Part shown: piece after piece, positions 22,556 through 33,247 of the stretch
How positions within the stretch are numbered: the stretch's first letter is position 1
How the letters are laid out: each line of letters begins with the position of its first letter
From: Amaurobius ferox
Taxonomy: Eukaryota > Arthropoda > Arachnida > Araneae > Amaurobiidae
DNA: 64,000 bases
Direction of reading: 5' to 3'
Assembly (NCBI GenBank): GCA_951213105.1
Contig: OX578147.1
Span: 126,251,822 to 126,315,821 of the forward strand
Program-made: the position numbers and the translations under genes
Notes under the pieces: model-generated
What the model saw: the letters and a program-made list of their open reading frames with translations, nothing else
Databases searched by the model: none
Told to the model about the DNA's origin: nothing

Positions 22556-22805
22556 TTGGAGTCAGGATAAGCTACTGGTGAGCATTTTATTCATGGTGAG
22601 TACATTATATGGCACAGTATGCTTTTCAATTTAAGTTTAATAAATCTTTAAAAAAAGCGTAAACTTATCTAGTTTTATAATTTGATTATACAATCATTGA
22701 CTTATTATAAATGTTATATTTTTACAATAAATGTATAAAATATGAAAAAATACAATATCAATCTAAAAATCATCAAAATAAATAAAAACTTGCATGTACT
22801 CTTAC

Positions 22806-23087
22806 CTTTCCAATTACGAGACATAATCCTGAGATCTTGACTGTGTATACATCTTTCACCCAGCCACAAGCAAACTGATTAAAAGCTTCCAGACTTTTAA
22901 ATTCACTTTTCCCGAAAACTAAGTAGTTCACCATATCGAAATAACTAAGTTTTGGAAAATCTGATGCACATGTTGTAAATTCACTTTTACACATTGAATA
23001 AGGATCTTTGTTTCCCATTGATGCAATTTTTAGTAAATATCGAGCTTTAGCTCGATCATCCATATCCTGAAAATATTTAGATGACAT
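22806..23087 (-). CDS. first exon of a YqaJ/SWIM-type transposon protein
   Basis: A 94-codon open exon from ATG at 23087 to a strong donor (GGAAAG|GTAAGA). It reads MSSKYFQDMDDRAKARYL, then DFPKLSYFDMVNYLVFGKSE, FKSLEAFNQFACGWVKDVY and LVIGK. I recognise this as the N-terminal part of a repetitive arthropod protein family that continues into a SWIM zinc finger and a YqaJ-like exonuclease domain (from memory, not searched). No downstream exon survives here. It starts just inside the right terminal repeat and reads toward the THAP fragment. A role in element mobility is inferred. Confidence 0.6.
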
Positions 23088-23233
23088 AATTATTACTTAA
23101 AGTTTAAATTAATATTTTTGAAGCAACGTACAACGTGTATAGCAATGGCCTACCTATGAGTTGTTTGACTAGCAGCAAGCGTTGCTAAGGCTCGTTACTA
23201 AGAGAGTGCCACGTGGTTGAAACAGCTCTATTC

Positions 23234-23860
23234 AACTGAACTTCAATCATAAGAATTTACTTTTGCCGTGAAAGTGTATTCTCAACTAGACGGGCATCAA
23301 TTTGTTTCATTTTAGGTCAGTGAGTAAGGAGAATAATTTGCAAATTTGGAGATTCTTTTATTTACTCTTTTCATAATGTTTAGGAGTCATTATTGATGAA
23401 TGCTAGCCGATTTTAGGAAAAATAAGCACGAGAGATCACGGTTACGTGATTTATGTACAACAATTGCGCTTGCAATGCTAAATCAAGAAATATTTAGCAT
23501 GCATATGCTATAATAGAATATGTTTAAAAAAATATGCACCCATAAGAAATTAAGCTACAGCCGCGAAACTCGGCATGTATATATCGTTTGAAGAGATATG
23601 CAAATAATTAGAATTTGAGAGCAAAAAGTATTTTATGCTGCCTCTTACCGCAATTGTCCCAAATTTCCGAAATACAAGTCTCCCCCCTCCCTCTTGAACA
23701 CCACCTTCGTTCGGAAGCTTGCCAACCCGCAACGCACATACGCGAATGCTACGGAAGGACGTAGTGAGGAGCCCAAAAAGACTACTAGTGTCACCTCTAA
23801 ATTATCAGCATCCCAAGGAGCATCCACTAATTATGCTGAAGATGATTTTTTTAATTATCT
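23234..23860. other. no gene supported; possible retroelement debris
   Basis: The first 400 bp is AT-rich without features. From about 23690 short ORFs on both strands (plus 23694-23945, minus 23645-23827) lie next to the Gypsy relic and may be its leftovers, but no motif is recognisable. Confidence 0.35.
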
Positions 23861-24053
23861 ATTCCGTTTCGAAGACAAATACGGAATAGATGTCACTAAC
23901 AGGGCATGTCGCAACCCGGGCATATACCCGTACTGCCAGGTCTAAAAGAAAGAGAGAGAAAACCCGAGTAGTACCGTCAGCAATGCCTCGTACCAAATTT
24001 TGTTCATATCGAGCCTTAATACAAATTTTAGTCACCCGGTCGGTTACCATTCG

Positions 24054-24345
24054 TCACTTGATATCTATAGCTAAACCAAAATTTTGTAAAGAATCTGCAC
24101 CCAGAATTGGTTTACTTACATCACTAATTGTGAATATCCAGCGAAATTTTCGACGCGCCCCGAAATCGAGACTGAATAACTTTGAACCATATGTAGCTAT
24201 ACCCGATCCATTTGCAGCATATAAGGAAACTTTACCCGATTTCAACCTATGCGAAACAAATCACCTAGCAATACAAGAAACGTCACTACCACTATCCAAA
24301 AGAAAACGAAAACTTTGTTTTGAATTATTGTCCGTAATCAGGGAC
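24054..24345 (-). pseudogene. Ty3/Gypsy aspartic-protease relic
   Basis: Read leftward from about 24345: SFRFLLDSGSDVS (retropepsin active site), one in-frame stop, then KSGKVSLYAANGS, YGSKLFSLDFG, RKFRWIFTISDV, KPILGADSLQNFGLAIDI. LLDSGSDVS followed by PILGADSL is the diagnostic retropepsin order in Gypsy elements. The start is broken by a stop just after the active site and by another repeat end at about 24341. Reverse transcriptase is not recognisable downstream (below 24054). It is a fossil. Confidence 0.8.
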
Positions 24346-24362
24346 GTAAGTGGCCAATCTTG

Positions 24363-25057
24363 ACTGGGGGGGTGTGAAGGTAATTTTTCCGACTAATATT
24401 GAAAATTTCCGACTGTGCAAACAAGTGAGTTGACTTTTGTTTTTGAGCGAGTGCATTGCTGTTCTAGTGACCTTTGTGCACTTCAAAGTCTACACGGCAA
24501 TTATTTGTTTTAATTTTCGAATATTTTGTGCATATGTCCAAATCATACCCCCAATTAAAAAAAAAATAAAATTTTTGGTTTTCAGACTGTTTTAGAGGGT
24601 TTTTTTTTTAAATAAATAATTGTACAGTTTTTTAATTATCGGATGTGTTGTACAAATGCCCAGACCTTTAGCTACAATTTAAAACAAGGCAAGTATCTAG
24701 GGCAAGAATTAGCAGAATTTTAAATATATTTGAAAAAGTATTAAATTTCGTACGTTTTGGGATTTTTTTTTCGAATGCACTTGACACATTCCCAAATGAT
24801 TCCTTAACACTTAAAAACCCGCGAGTTTCTATGTCAAGAATTGACTGTGTAAATTGCAGAACATGCATCTTTCTTTCGCTAAATTTGGGTCTTTTATTAG
24901 GTTTTTGTAAATAATTAAAACTTTATTATTTTTTTTTCTAATTTTCGAATCACTTTGCACACACAAAAAAAACTCTCCTGCCAATCGCAGATAATGATTT
25001 ATATCAAACAAATTTAAAATTAAGCAATCGAGAAAAATAACACATGCTGCTATAGCC
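24363..25057. other. no gene seen
   Basis: AT-rich sequence with several T and A runs. The left edge (from about 24341) resembles the end of the CAGGGCCGTAGCTAG repeat type. No ORF is supported. Confidence 0.45.
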
Positions 25058-25112
25058 GGCCGTCCAAACCGTTACCTTACACCTTTCTGGTAGGTCGGAC
25101 GGTCTGGGTCGA
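25058..25112 (+). mobile_element. SINE 3' fragment
   Basis: GGCCGTCCAAACCGTTACCT, ACACCTTTCTGGTAGG and TCGGACGGTCTGGGTC are followed by a GAAGAAGAAG tail. Only the last 55 bp of the SINE is present, so it is heavily 5' truncated. Confidence 0.8.
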
Positions 25113-25906
25113 AGAAGAAGAGGGTTACCGACAGAAATTACGTAAAACAATAACGTATGCATAGAAAGACAGTCAAAGCTTTAATAAATGATAAAATACA
25201 AAAGTATAAAACACGATAAATTACAAAACTCTGCCCCTACATTTCCGTTAACATATACTACGAACATTGAATGACAAGGCTTAACGTATGATGCAAGAAA
25301 AATGATAAAAACTGCACAAATTACCCAAAAAATTTAATTTTTATTTGGCAGCGACTGTCAGAAACATTAACGAACACATAGTAAAACATACATACCTATA
25401 ATGGCTATCAAATAATGAAAAAATATCCAATATTCTGGAGATACCCTATGTCGCTCATACGTTTATCATTAGCAAGCACAATTTCCTAACACCCTTTCCG
25501 ATGACGTAGGAGGTTTGGTTTATGACCCCTGTATGGCCTCTTTAGTTCACGAAGGTGACGAGCTTAATATAAGCTTTTATATCCAGGATCTAGCTGCGAT
25601 AGATAAGATTTGTAATGTGGTTTCATGGTGTTCTAGCTGTTGCTTGTACAAAGCAGTCGTCTGCTCAAATGGTTGCTACGGGAAAGTGACTTAGGTGAAA
25701 CCTCCTTATACGACCCCCGAACCGCAACTCCTGAATGGCGTTGTTTCGTCATTTATGAAGCGCCTGGCAGGTTATGCCGTATCTTCGATGTGTGCGTTGA
25801 GTATCTTGAAGCTTTGACATCAGTTGGCTGGATTGCAGGTGTGCAGATAGAGTCCATAGGGACCACCCACAGCGGGCGGAGCAACGGGATCTGTGTTTCC
25901 TGTTGG
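25113..25906. other. 3' flank of the minus-strand LINE ORF1; no ORF2 recognised
   Basis: This lies downstream of the LINE ORF1 on the minus strand, where ORF2 should begin. I found no endonuclease or reverse-transcriptase motif on that strand. The part from 25500 to 25906 is of more balanced composition and may be the element's 3' UTR. The part from 25113 to 25500 is AT-rich. Confidence 0.4.
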
Positions 25907-28024
25907 TCAAGAGAACTGGAGCACAACTTCGAGATGGGGAAAGCTTGAGGTTTTTTGATCTGCAATTAGTGTGATTATATCAAAGGTCTTTTGCATCGGG
26001 TCTACGTCTGCTTTAATTATTTTGGTGATTTGATTTAAGAAGTTCCTGACATCATTGATATTGAAATAATCTTGTATTTCTTTAAAGAATTTAATGAATT
26101 CCAGAAAGAGGTTAGGGGTTTGATTTGAAGATTTTGGGACATCTGAGTGCGTGTGGGCCACGTGCTCTTTAGAACTTGGTGTTCTTGTCTCGGCACGCGC
26201 CATCGCCACGTTGTCTGTAACAATTTTGAGGTTTTGTGATTTAGGGAGCTGTGGAAAGTTTTCCATGCTCAAGTTTGAATTTTCTGATCTATTGATACGA
26301 AGGTTTTGGGGTTTGGTTTTAGGTTCCTGGAACTTGCTACGGTTCCAGGGGTTTTTGGGGCAGAGCCTAAAGTTGGCGGGGTGGGCCCCACCACAATTAG
26401 CACACTTTGCCGGAAGGTCCCTAGGCTTAAGGAATTCGCGAGTTTGATGGTTTTCTCCGCATTTTAAACACCTGGCGGGAAGCGAGCAATTATCCGAAGA
26501 ATGGTTATAATTTTGACAATTGTAACAAATTTTTACTCCTTTTGATTTGAAGGCTTGCACTACGATTCTCATGTAGAGAATGGAGGTGAGGTTGTAAATT
26601 TTCTCCCACCCCTCAGCCGGCTCTAGGCAGACCAAGAAGATGGGGAGAGGTGACCTATCACGACGATTTCTAAGCTGTGAAATCCTAACAATCCTGAATC
26701 CTTCACGGGATATAGCTTCTTTAATAGAGTCTATGCTAGTGTTGATTGGCAGCCCTTTTATCACTACTTTTTTTGGTCTTTCATTTTTTAAGCATATGGA
26801 GCTAAAAGGGATTTTATTCTGAGTCAGGTGAGTCTGTACGCTCCTGTAATCCTCAACGGATCCAGGAGTGAACCTAATTACCCTCCCCATCAGAAGTCCT
26901 TCAATTTTAGTGCCTAAAGTTTTGTTTAATTCTTCTATGAGGGCTCCCCAATTACTCGAGGAGTCAACAAAGAAGGAAGAAATTTTGGGTTTAGGTTTTG
27001 GGTCACTATTTCCATTCTCTTCTTCCTGATTATCAAGCGGCATGAATTTATTTTTAAGAAGAGGGAAGTCCTTACTAGATGCAGCCTCACGTGGCATGGC
27101 CTCAGCTAACTCAGCAGCCGTAATCTCGTCATTAGGCTTCCAGCGCTTATTGCGCGGGAGCTCAAAATTTAGTTTGAAAGATTTCGCGATTTTGGTTTTG
27201 TATTGACTATACAAAAATTCCTCAGATAAGCTATTCCATGTTTTGATGACATAAGCAGTAGCCTGATAGGATTTCCTAACCAAGAGGTTCTCAGGGGTAG
27301 GGGTATCCGCTAGCAAGATAGCATCAGAAGTTATGCTTACCAATATCTCTTTGATGAGTGCCGCCTTGTCGATGTCCTCGGCTTCCTCGATGGCGATTTC
27401 GGCATCCAGGTGTCTCTTGGCCCAGTCATAGATTTCACAGTGTCTGTGGATATCGAGGGCTTCATTTTTGGGTGTCTCAGGGGTATATCCCACGCTTGCT
27501 TCGCATCTGGCAGCGAAGGATGTGAAGTGCTCAGGAGTCTTGTGCACCTGTCGCACCAGCTTCTCAGCACGTGCTGCTCCGTCCAAGTCTTTTCTTTTTT
27601 TCTTTTCCTCCTCGTCGATCTCCATGGCATCTGCCCAACTGAGAGTCTCTTTTTCCTTGTCCTTCCTGTGCCTTTCGAAAATATTTTTTTCCTTACTCTT
27701 GGTCTGTCTGCCTTTCACGTCCTCCTCTTTGTCTTGGGGTATCTCCTTACTGTCGTTGGGTTTCTTGCCTTTAGGCCTAGGCATCTCGGCTATCTCCTGT
27801 CGTCCCGCAGTTTGTACACTTTCCTTTGAAATCCAATTATATTCCTCTAGTTTCTCCTGTACCTCCTCCTCTGTTTTTCCAAAGCTCTTAACAAATAAAT
27901 CTTTAATAAGCAGTAATTTCTCTTTTTCCTCCGGTGAAAACATCTTGATTAGCATAGCCCGATATATTTTACCAAAACTTGGTACAATTATACCCAGGCT
28001 AGCACTAAAAGTCACCACGTACAA
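25907..28024 (-). CDS. LINE ORF1 (gag-like, zinc-knuckle) protein, 705 residues, intact
   Basis: A single open frame, unusually long and GC-richer than its surroundings. The N-terminal 130 residues are acidic/basic and low-complexity (KGKKPNDSKEIPQDKEED). Around residues 497-560 lie zinc knuckles: CYNCQNYNHSSDNC (CX2CX4HX4C), CLKCGENHQTREF with its last Cys replaced by Phe, and CANCGGAHPANFRLC. The C-terminal part is hydrophobic-helical. This is the plan of Jockey-clade ORF1 proteins, which bind element RNA. An alternative start is the Met at residue 25. No ORF2 follows within 800 bp, so this copy cannot supply its own reverse transcriptase. It is divergent to the plus-strand ORF1 element at 28.4 kb. 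Confidence 0.85.
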   Translation of the reverse strand: MYVVTFSASLGIIVPSFGKIYRAMLIKMFSPEEKEKLLLIKDLFVKSFGKTEEEVQEKLEEYNWISKESVQTAGRQEIAEMPRPKGKKPNDSKEIPQDKEEDVKGRQTKSKEKNIFERHRKDKEKETLSWADAMEIDEEEKKKRKDLDGAARAEKLVRQVHKTPEHFTSFAARCEASVGYTPETPKNEALDIHRHCEIYDWAKRHLDAEIAIEEAEDIDKAALIKEILVSITSDAILLADTPTPENLLVRKSYQATAYVIKTWNSLSEEFLYSQYKTKIAKSFKLNFELPRNKRWKPNDEITAAELAEAMPREAASSKDFPLLKNKFMPLDNQEEENGNSDPKPKPKISSFFVDSSSNWGALIEELNKTLGTKIEGLLMGRVIRFTPGSVEDYRSVQTHLTQNKIPFSSICLKNERPKKVVIKGLPINTSIDSIKEAISREGFRIVRISQLRNRRDRSPLPIFLVCLEPAEGWEKIYNLTSILYMRIVVQAFKSKGVKICYNCQNYNHSSDNCSLPARCLKCGENHQTREFLKPRDLPAKCANCGGAHPANFRLCPKNPWNRSKFQEPKTKPQNLRINRSENSNLSMENFPQLPKSQNLKIVTDNVAMARAETRTPSSKEHVAHTHSDVPKSSNQTPNLFLEFIKFFKEIQDYFNINDVRNFLNQITKIIKADVDPMQKTFDIITLIADQKTSSFPHLEVVLQFS

Positions 28025-28399
28025 TAGTCTCAGGAGCTAGCACGAACAATGTGCTATGGATGTTTATGAAAGCCTTGCAGCGCAGTATTTTATATATGCC
28101 ATTCGTGACCCAGAAATCCAACACGCCTTTCTTATGGCTATTCTTTATTTATTTATGGCTGTTCTATGCAACTCCTGAATAAAAATTTGCGATCAACAAA
28201 TCAAATAATCAAGGCACATGAAACTGAAGCGGAGAAATAAATATGCAAAGCCATGTTTTTCTCCAATCACTGTCGAGAATTTATTTGCACTATTCTATCC
28301 TACTCTTAACTCCATGATATAACTTTAAAAAATTTGCAAATATTTTCAGTAAGGTTCCAGAAACTTTGGCAACATTCTGATGACCAGCTTTTTAACGTC
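28025..28399. other. putative 5' region of the minus-strand LINE and unassigned spacer
   Basis: Between the minus-strand ORF1 start and the plus-strand element. There is no ORF. It may hold the 5' UTR of the minus element, but I could not find its 5' boundary or a target duplication. Confidence 0.35.
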
Positions 28400-28411
28400 A
28401 AGTCAATAATG

Positions 28412-31400
28412 GTTTTTTTCACAGACTACTATACAGACCTGTCACTCTCCATAGTTTCGTTTTCGCGGCGGCCATTAGAGATAGACCAAACATTGGGTTG
28501 GCGCGCTCTTGGCGATGGCCTGGTTTGTTCCGAGCGCTTGGCGATAGTCTGGTTTGGTTCCAAGACGATTTTCAATCTTATAACCCTATTTCGCTCGGCG
28601 AAAACTTAGAACAGACTAGCGTGGTGTTTGAGTAACGTGAAAAAGGATTATTTGTTAAGTGTTTAGATCATTTCATAGAAATGGATCGATAAAAGAAAAC
28701 TGGTTGCGTTACAGGGTATGTAATTTATGTTTATTAAAATTGAAATAATTTTAGTTATCACCATCCTACATACGTGTTCATTATAAGTATACACGTGTTC
28801 ATAAGTATACACGTGTTCATATAAGTATATTAGTGCTGTGTTATTACTGCCGGATTAGACTAAATTTTAAGAGGTAGTGGTATAATTAGTTAAAAAATAT
28901 TTTCCGTATTTTTATAAAATGTGAAATAATTGATATTTGGATAGCTTTTTCTTAGTTGAATGTGATGTAGTATGTGTATATATTTATGTAAAATTTTTAT
29001 TAAGTGCCTTATGGTGGAAAATTCCCCCCCCCTCGGGTAATTAATTATTGAGTTCCACAACTTCGATAGTGCATTTATGTAAATTTGATATTTACTATAT
29101 GAATATTTTTATATTTAAAAAAAAAAGTCTATTATCAGTATCCCAGAATAAATTAAGGATCAAGTAATTAACGATCAACACGCTAGTATACTTTTTAGAC
29201 TGAAAATGTTATATAATATTTCAGTCTTTTGAGTATGTTAGCTTGTAATTTTTTGTGCATTATGTTTTATAGTGAGACAATGCAATGTGTGTATTTTTTA
29301 ATCTATTTTATGATTATTTGAATTAAATATATAACTATGTTTATTTAAATATTCTTAAACTAATGAATATATTTATGTTGCAGATTAATGTATTTTTAAA
29401 TCCTGATCCTTTCTATAGTTTCAAAAATTATAAAAGTACAGTCCTCAACATTTTGTTCCCCTCCCGTTTAAAAAAAAATCGCCAAGTGAGCGATAACGCG
29501 CCAAATCTGGCAGACGCATCGCACTTCAGTTGGTCCATCTGACTAGCGCTAGTGTCTATGCGACATCCCATGTTAGAAATGTTGCCATAGGATCCTATGG
29601 GAGTGAGCCTTCTGAATATAGTATTCTGTGGGTTTTTTTGGCAACCGGGCCACGGAAGTGGTCGGTCGGATGTTTTTGCTCTGGGAAAAATTTTCACGAG
29701 CAGTGTATGGAGAAGTGTAGCGCAGGAAAACGAAAGGGACTGAACAACGAAGTGCCGGAGGTAAGTCGGCGAAAAATTTTCAGTGACGCTGGTTTATGGA
29801 GAGGTAACAACCTATCTGATAAACAAAAAATTGAAACGGCTTTCCAAAATGGAACTACAGAAGCTAAAATTATTTTAACTGGGACAGGGAAGAAGATCCC
29901 ATTTCATCCTATTCTTTGTAAAAAAGAACTGCAAAAAGAAGGCATTGATAGAGATATAGGCAATATATCCGTAACAAGGAATGGCAACGTGGCGGTGGTA
30001 ATCAAATCAAGCAAAAGCGCTGCCCAACTATTGGGAAAAAAAAACTTCTGTGGAGTACCCATACGGGCAAGAATAATTGAAGACTCAATCACCACCAAAT
30101 GGATAATACGAGATATACACCCAGAAGTGAACCTAGAGGAAATTACTGAAGAATTCAAGGAACAAGAGATAAATTGGAGTGAACTAACCCGATTCACTAA
30201 GCCTAAAAGTATAGAGAAGATTCCAATTATTTTACTACATGAACTAGGTAAAACAAGCAGAAACTATTTGAATATTGGATATTCGAGATATAAAACTCTC
30301 CCATACGTAGAAAGCCCAAGAATATGTTTAAAATGCCTAAAATTTAATCATTATAAACACGAGTGTGGAAGTGTCAGCACAATATGCTATAAATGTGGAG
30401 AAAAACATGAAGTTGCAGAGTGCTTAGCGGAACACCCAAAATGCTTTCGGTGCGGGGGAAAGCATACGGCTACAAGTAAACAATGTCAGGAAATAAAAAA
30501 ACAAACAGAAATACAAGCAGCTATAAAAGCAAATAACATCTCCTATGGTGAAGCAAAAAAAATAATAAATCAAAAATTAGAATACGCTACAGTGTGCAGA
30601 ATACAGCAAAAAATAGAGAAAGTAGTGACGGATGAAAGTGAAAAGAGTCAAAAGCAACCGGAACTCACGGGAATCATCAACAAGATAAATGCAGTAGTGA
30701 ATGACTTGGAAAAGCCCAAGACTGTAGATGTCCGGGACGGGTGGATTCGTGAATGCTTTATTGAACGGGGAAAAAACATTCGCTTAATAGCAGAGAAACT
30801 TGAAGACTTGGCTAAAGCTATAAAAAACAAAAAAGAAACTGAGAAGTATATGGAAGTAAGCAGTGAAGATGAATCAGCATTAAATGAAGATGAATCAGCA
30901 AATATTAGCGATGGAAGTGATAAGAATGGAAAACCAACCAGCCAAAGCACAATCGCAAGTGACATGGAACAAAACAGCTCAGATGAAGATGAATCATCAA
31001 ACATTAAGGAAGTGAGAGAGAAGAAAGGGAAAATAAATAACCAAAGCACAGTAGACATAAAGAACTGTAAAAAAGAAAAACCGTCCACCTTCCAGTGGGA
31101 AGGTGCAGCTGAAAGGGTTCAAGCCTTCCAGTGGGGAGGTGCTGCTGAGAGTGTTAAAACCAATCCTCGTGCTGAGCACAGAAAGAAGAAAGATACACAA
31201 CCGAAATAATTTCCTGTTCATCTAGCTTCTGCTACGGAGTTTAAATGAAGTAAAATACAATAAAAAGTGGACTTAAGTAATTCAACGAAACTGTAATATT
31301 GGTCCTGACGTTCCTCTGCGGGAGGAATGCGACCACCTGTTTAAAAGCTTAGTTGAAGTTTTGGTCCCTCAATAGTTAGAGGGAAGGTTTTTGGATGAAC

Positions 31401-31509
31401 TTTCCTCATCCTTAAAATACATTTTTAGTTAGGGGCTGCCATATGCCTTTTTGAGCGGTGCGGCCGTAAAAATCCGATTCCAATTGGAATCCTGAAGAAG
31501 AAGAAGAAG
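28412..31509 (+). mobile_element. ORF1-only non-LTR retroelement with 12-bp target duplication and GAA tail
   Basis: The 3098-bp insert is bounded by a perfect direct repeat AAGTCAATAATG at 28400-28411 and 31510-31521. It ends in a (GAA)n tail at about 31493-31509, so it was inserted by target-primed reverse transcription and is complete at both ends. It holds a 1.1-1.3 kb leader, one ORF (29530-31209) with zinc knuckles, and a 300-bp 3' UTR. No endonuclease, RT or RNase H motif occurs anywhere in it. The layout is like the mammalian half-LINE HAL1, which relies on partner LINEs for mobilisation. Confidence 0.85.
29530..31209 (+). CDS. gag-like ORF1 protein with three zinc knuckles, up to 559 residues
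   Basis: A single open frame. The first ATG at 29530 may lie in the leader; a later Met at 29707 (MEKCSAGKRKGLNNEVPE, residue 60) begins the more protein-like sequence. Residues about 266-317 carry CLKCLKFNHYKHEC, CYKCGEKHEVAEC and CFRCGGKHTATSKQC, followed by NISYGEAKKIINQKL. Both are typical of R1/Jockey/I-type LINE ORF1 proteins. The C-terminal third is acidic and Ser-rich with EDESSNI-type repeats. It ends with two copies of a FQWxGAAExV motif. Probable role: cytoplasmic RNA-binding coat of the element RNA. No frame damage is seen. Confidence 0.85.
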   Translation: MVHLTSASVYATSHVRNVAIGSYGSEPSEYSILWVFLATGPRKWSVGCFCSGKNFHEQCMEKCSAGKRKGLNNEVPEVSRRKIFSDAGLWRGNNLSDKQKIETAFQNGTTEAKIILTGTGKKIPFHPILCKKELQKEGIDRDIGNISVTRNGNVAVVIKSSKSAAQLLGKKNFCGVPIRARIIEDSITTKWIIRDIHPEVNLEEITEEFKEQEINWSELTRFTKPKSIEKIPIILLHELGKTSRNYLNIGYSRYKTLPYVESPRICLKCLKFNHYKHECGSVSTICYKCGEKHEVAECLAEHPKCFRCGGKHTATSKQCQEIKKQTEIQAAIKANNISYGEAKKIINQKLEYATVCRIQQKIEKVVTDESEKSQKQPELTGIINKINAVVNDLEKPKTVDVRDGWIRECFIERGKNIRLIAEKLEDLAKAIKNKKETEKYMEVSSEDESALNEDESANISDGSDKNGKPTSQSTIASDMEQNSSDEDESSNIKEVREKKGKINNQSTVDIKNCKKEKPSTFQWEGAAERVQAFQWGGAAESVKTNPRAEHRKKKDTQPK

Positions 31510-31521
31510 AAGTCAATAATG

Positions 31522-32676
31522 AAACACCAGTAATAAAGTTAGATTATTTATTGTTATTAAACTTTCTAGCAGTTTTATTATGTCAAGTTCTAAAAAACAA
31601 ATGTAGAAAAACTAGCTATGGAATCCTCAGTTCGTGTGTCCGTTCGGTAGGTTTTTATTATTTAACAGAATTTTTTTTTTAATGTCAAGAAGTATTCAAT
31701 AAATTTATTGTTGTATTGTAAATTACCTTTACAAAAGTTGTTATTTACGAAATAGTCAATCTTCTATCGTTTCATTGGTTTTTAAGTAAATAAACTGTTT
31801 TTACTTTAAACATATATTTAAAAAGTTTGCAACTGTCAATCAACATTGAACCATCAACAAGTAGGTACTTTCTAAGAAGTTAAAAGTTTAAGAAATATAT
31901 TGAGTTGTGTCAGAATGTTTTAGTGACATTGTTATTATATGAGCAGAAAATATTACATACTTTAAACTGTCTCTTATTATTGCAGTTCTGGAGATTTATG
32001 ACTTGATTCTAAGATTACTGGAAATAACATTTTCTTTTTTTTTAATCTTTGATTTGTGTTCTCAGCATTTTAACAAGTTTTTAAGTAAAGATGACAAACA
32101 GTTTGTTACTATATGAAAGGACATTGATTTTATGAATATTGTTTTTAAATACATTAGGAAAATCAATAACATTTCTTCACCTTGACATTTTAGGATTCTG
32201 CTTGCCAATAAAACTTCAAATCTGTGGATATAAAGTATAATTTGCATACATGTGAAGATGGCATATTAACCAAAACTCTTTCAATTAAAGATAAAATTTT
32301 ATAGCATTTTAAAATTCACATTGCAATTATATTGTCTATCTTTTGATGGTTATATTTAATAAAATTATTTTCTGGGATTTACACTGAATCAGAATGGCTA
32401 CTTGAATGGTTTGAAATCTTTTTCTGAGTTCATAATATTTACAAAATGGATATAATGTAAGGGTTTTAATTAATTTTAACATACTGTTGGGACCAGGGAT
32501 TTAGAAAAGGGAGCAGAGCAGGATCTATAACATGCCATTCCAAGTGCTGCTCATAATTGTACCTGCAAAAGCAGGCAATAAATTGAAACTAAACATTTTA
32601 AGTGATTTGTGTCATAACACACGTTATTCTTTTAGTATTAATTTTGAATTTGAATGAAGTCATTTACGAAGTTTTA
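31522..32676. other. no gene seen
   Basis: AT-rich intergenic sequence with no supported exon, repeat or ORF. Confidence 0.5.
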
Positions 32677-32947
32677 CAGGGTTCATACTTCCCAGGGAAA
32701 ACCAGAAATTTTCACGTCATTTAAATTCAGCTCAAAATCTCAGGAAAAACTCATGGAATGTTGTAATTTTATATCAAAACCAGGAAAAATTGTAATTAGA
32801 ACCTGAAAATTGCTGTTTTGTCTGTTTAAAATATTAAAAATGTATTAATTTCATGGTTGTTTTTATTGTCAAATTAGCTAATTTTCAGATTCAATGTTTA
32901 TCTGTTGCCAAATTTGAATTTATTTCACAAAATAAAATTTTTATATA

Positions 32948-33226
32948 CTATAAAATGTTGTGATCCAGACTCTGGTTGTATGTAAAAATTTGGCTAATCC
33001 GGAGACCAACCCACTGCACTTTCAGCTCACTCGCCAAGTCGCCACCAAGCGTTCCGATTGTGAATGCTTTATGTTGTAAACTGATAACGTCTTGTATCGG
33101 TGTTTTACGGCGGTAATTGTGTAACATCCAATAAGATATATTCACGAAGGTGACGTAAGAACATATTTCTGTGTCTGTTACAGTTTTCTGATGTAAAAGC
33201 ACATTTCTTTCAATGCTTTTGGCCAT
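32948..33226 (-). CDS. small conserved ORF of the Merlin family, longer copy
   Basis: From ATG at 33226: MAKSIERNVLLHQKTVTDTE, then SYWMLHNYRRKTPIQDVISL and QHKAF. It is homologous to the ORF at 20210-20380, with eight extra codons in the middle. The frame continues through the left terminal repeat (GLRISQ encoded near 32992), so the true end may be earlier. It shares a 21-bp intergenic spacer with the transposase, read divergently. Function unknown. Confidence 0.5.
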   Translation of the reverse strand: MAKSIERNVLLHQKTVTDTEICSYVTFVNISYWMLHNYRRKTPIQDVISLQHKAFTIGTLGGDLASELKVQWVGLRISQIFTYNQSLDHNIL

Positions 33227-33247
33227 AGTTGCACATGCTTTTATTAT

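Larger units (their letters stand above)
21798..23233. mobile_element. THAP-type two-gene DNA transposon relic with imperfect terminal inverted repeats
   Basis: The left end GAATAGAGCTTTTTGACC and the inverted right end GAATAGAGCTGTTTCAACC match. Inside them a second block pairs: AGCAACCGTTGCTGGTAGTCA on the left against AGCAACGCTTGCTGCTAGTCA on the right. Flanks are AA on both sides. A THAP-domain start reads inward from the left and an unrelated exon reads inward from the right, so the coding parts converge. From memory, ISL2EU/IS4EU-type elements encode a THAP-bearing DDE transposase plus a separate YqaJ-type nuclease, which fits. The middle is deleted or replaced by tandem repeats, so the copy is dead. 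Confidence 0.7.

Noticed and set aside
27410..28040. Long plus ORFs (139 and 190 codons) opposite the LINE ORF1
   Set aside because: Antisense shadows of the 705-codon ORF1; Ser/Phe-rich complement of a Lys/Glu-rich coding strand.
30648..31088. 146-codon minus ORF
   Set aside because: Antisense shadow of the acidic C-terminal region of the plus-strand ORF1.
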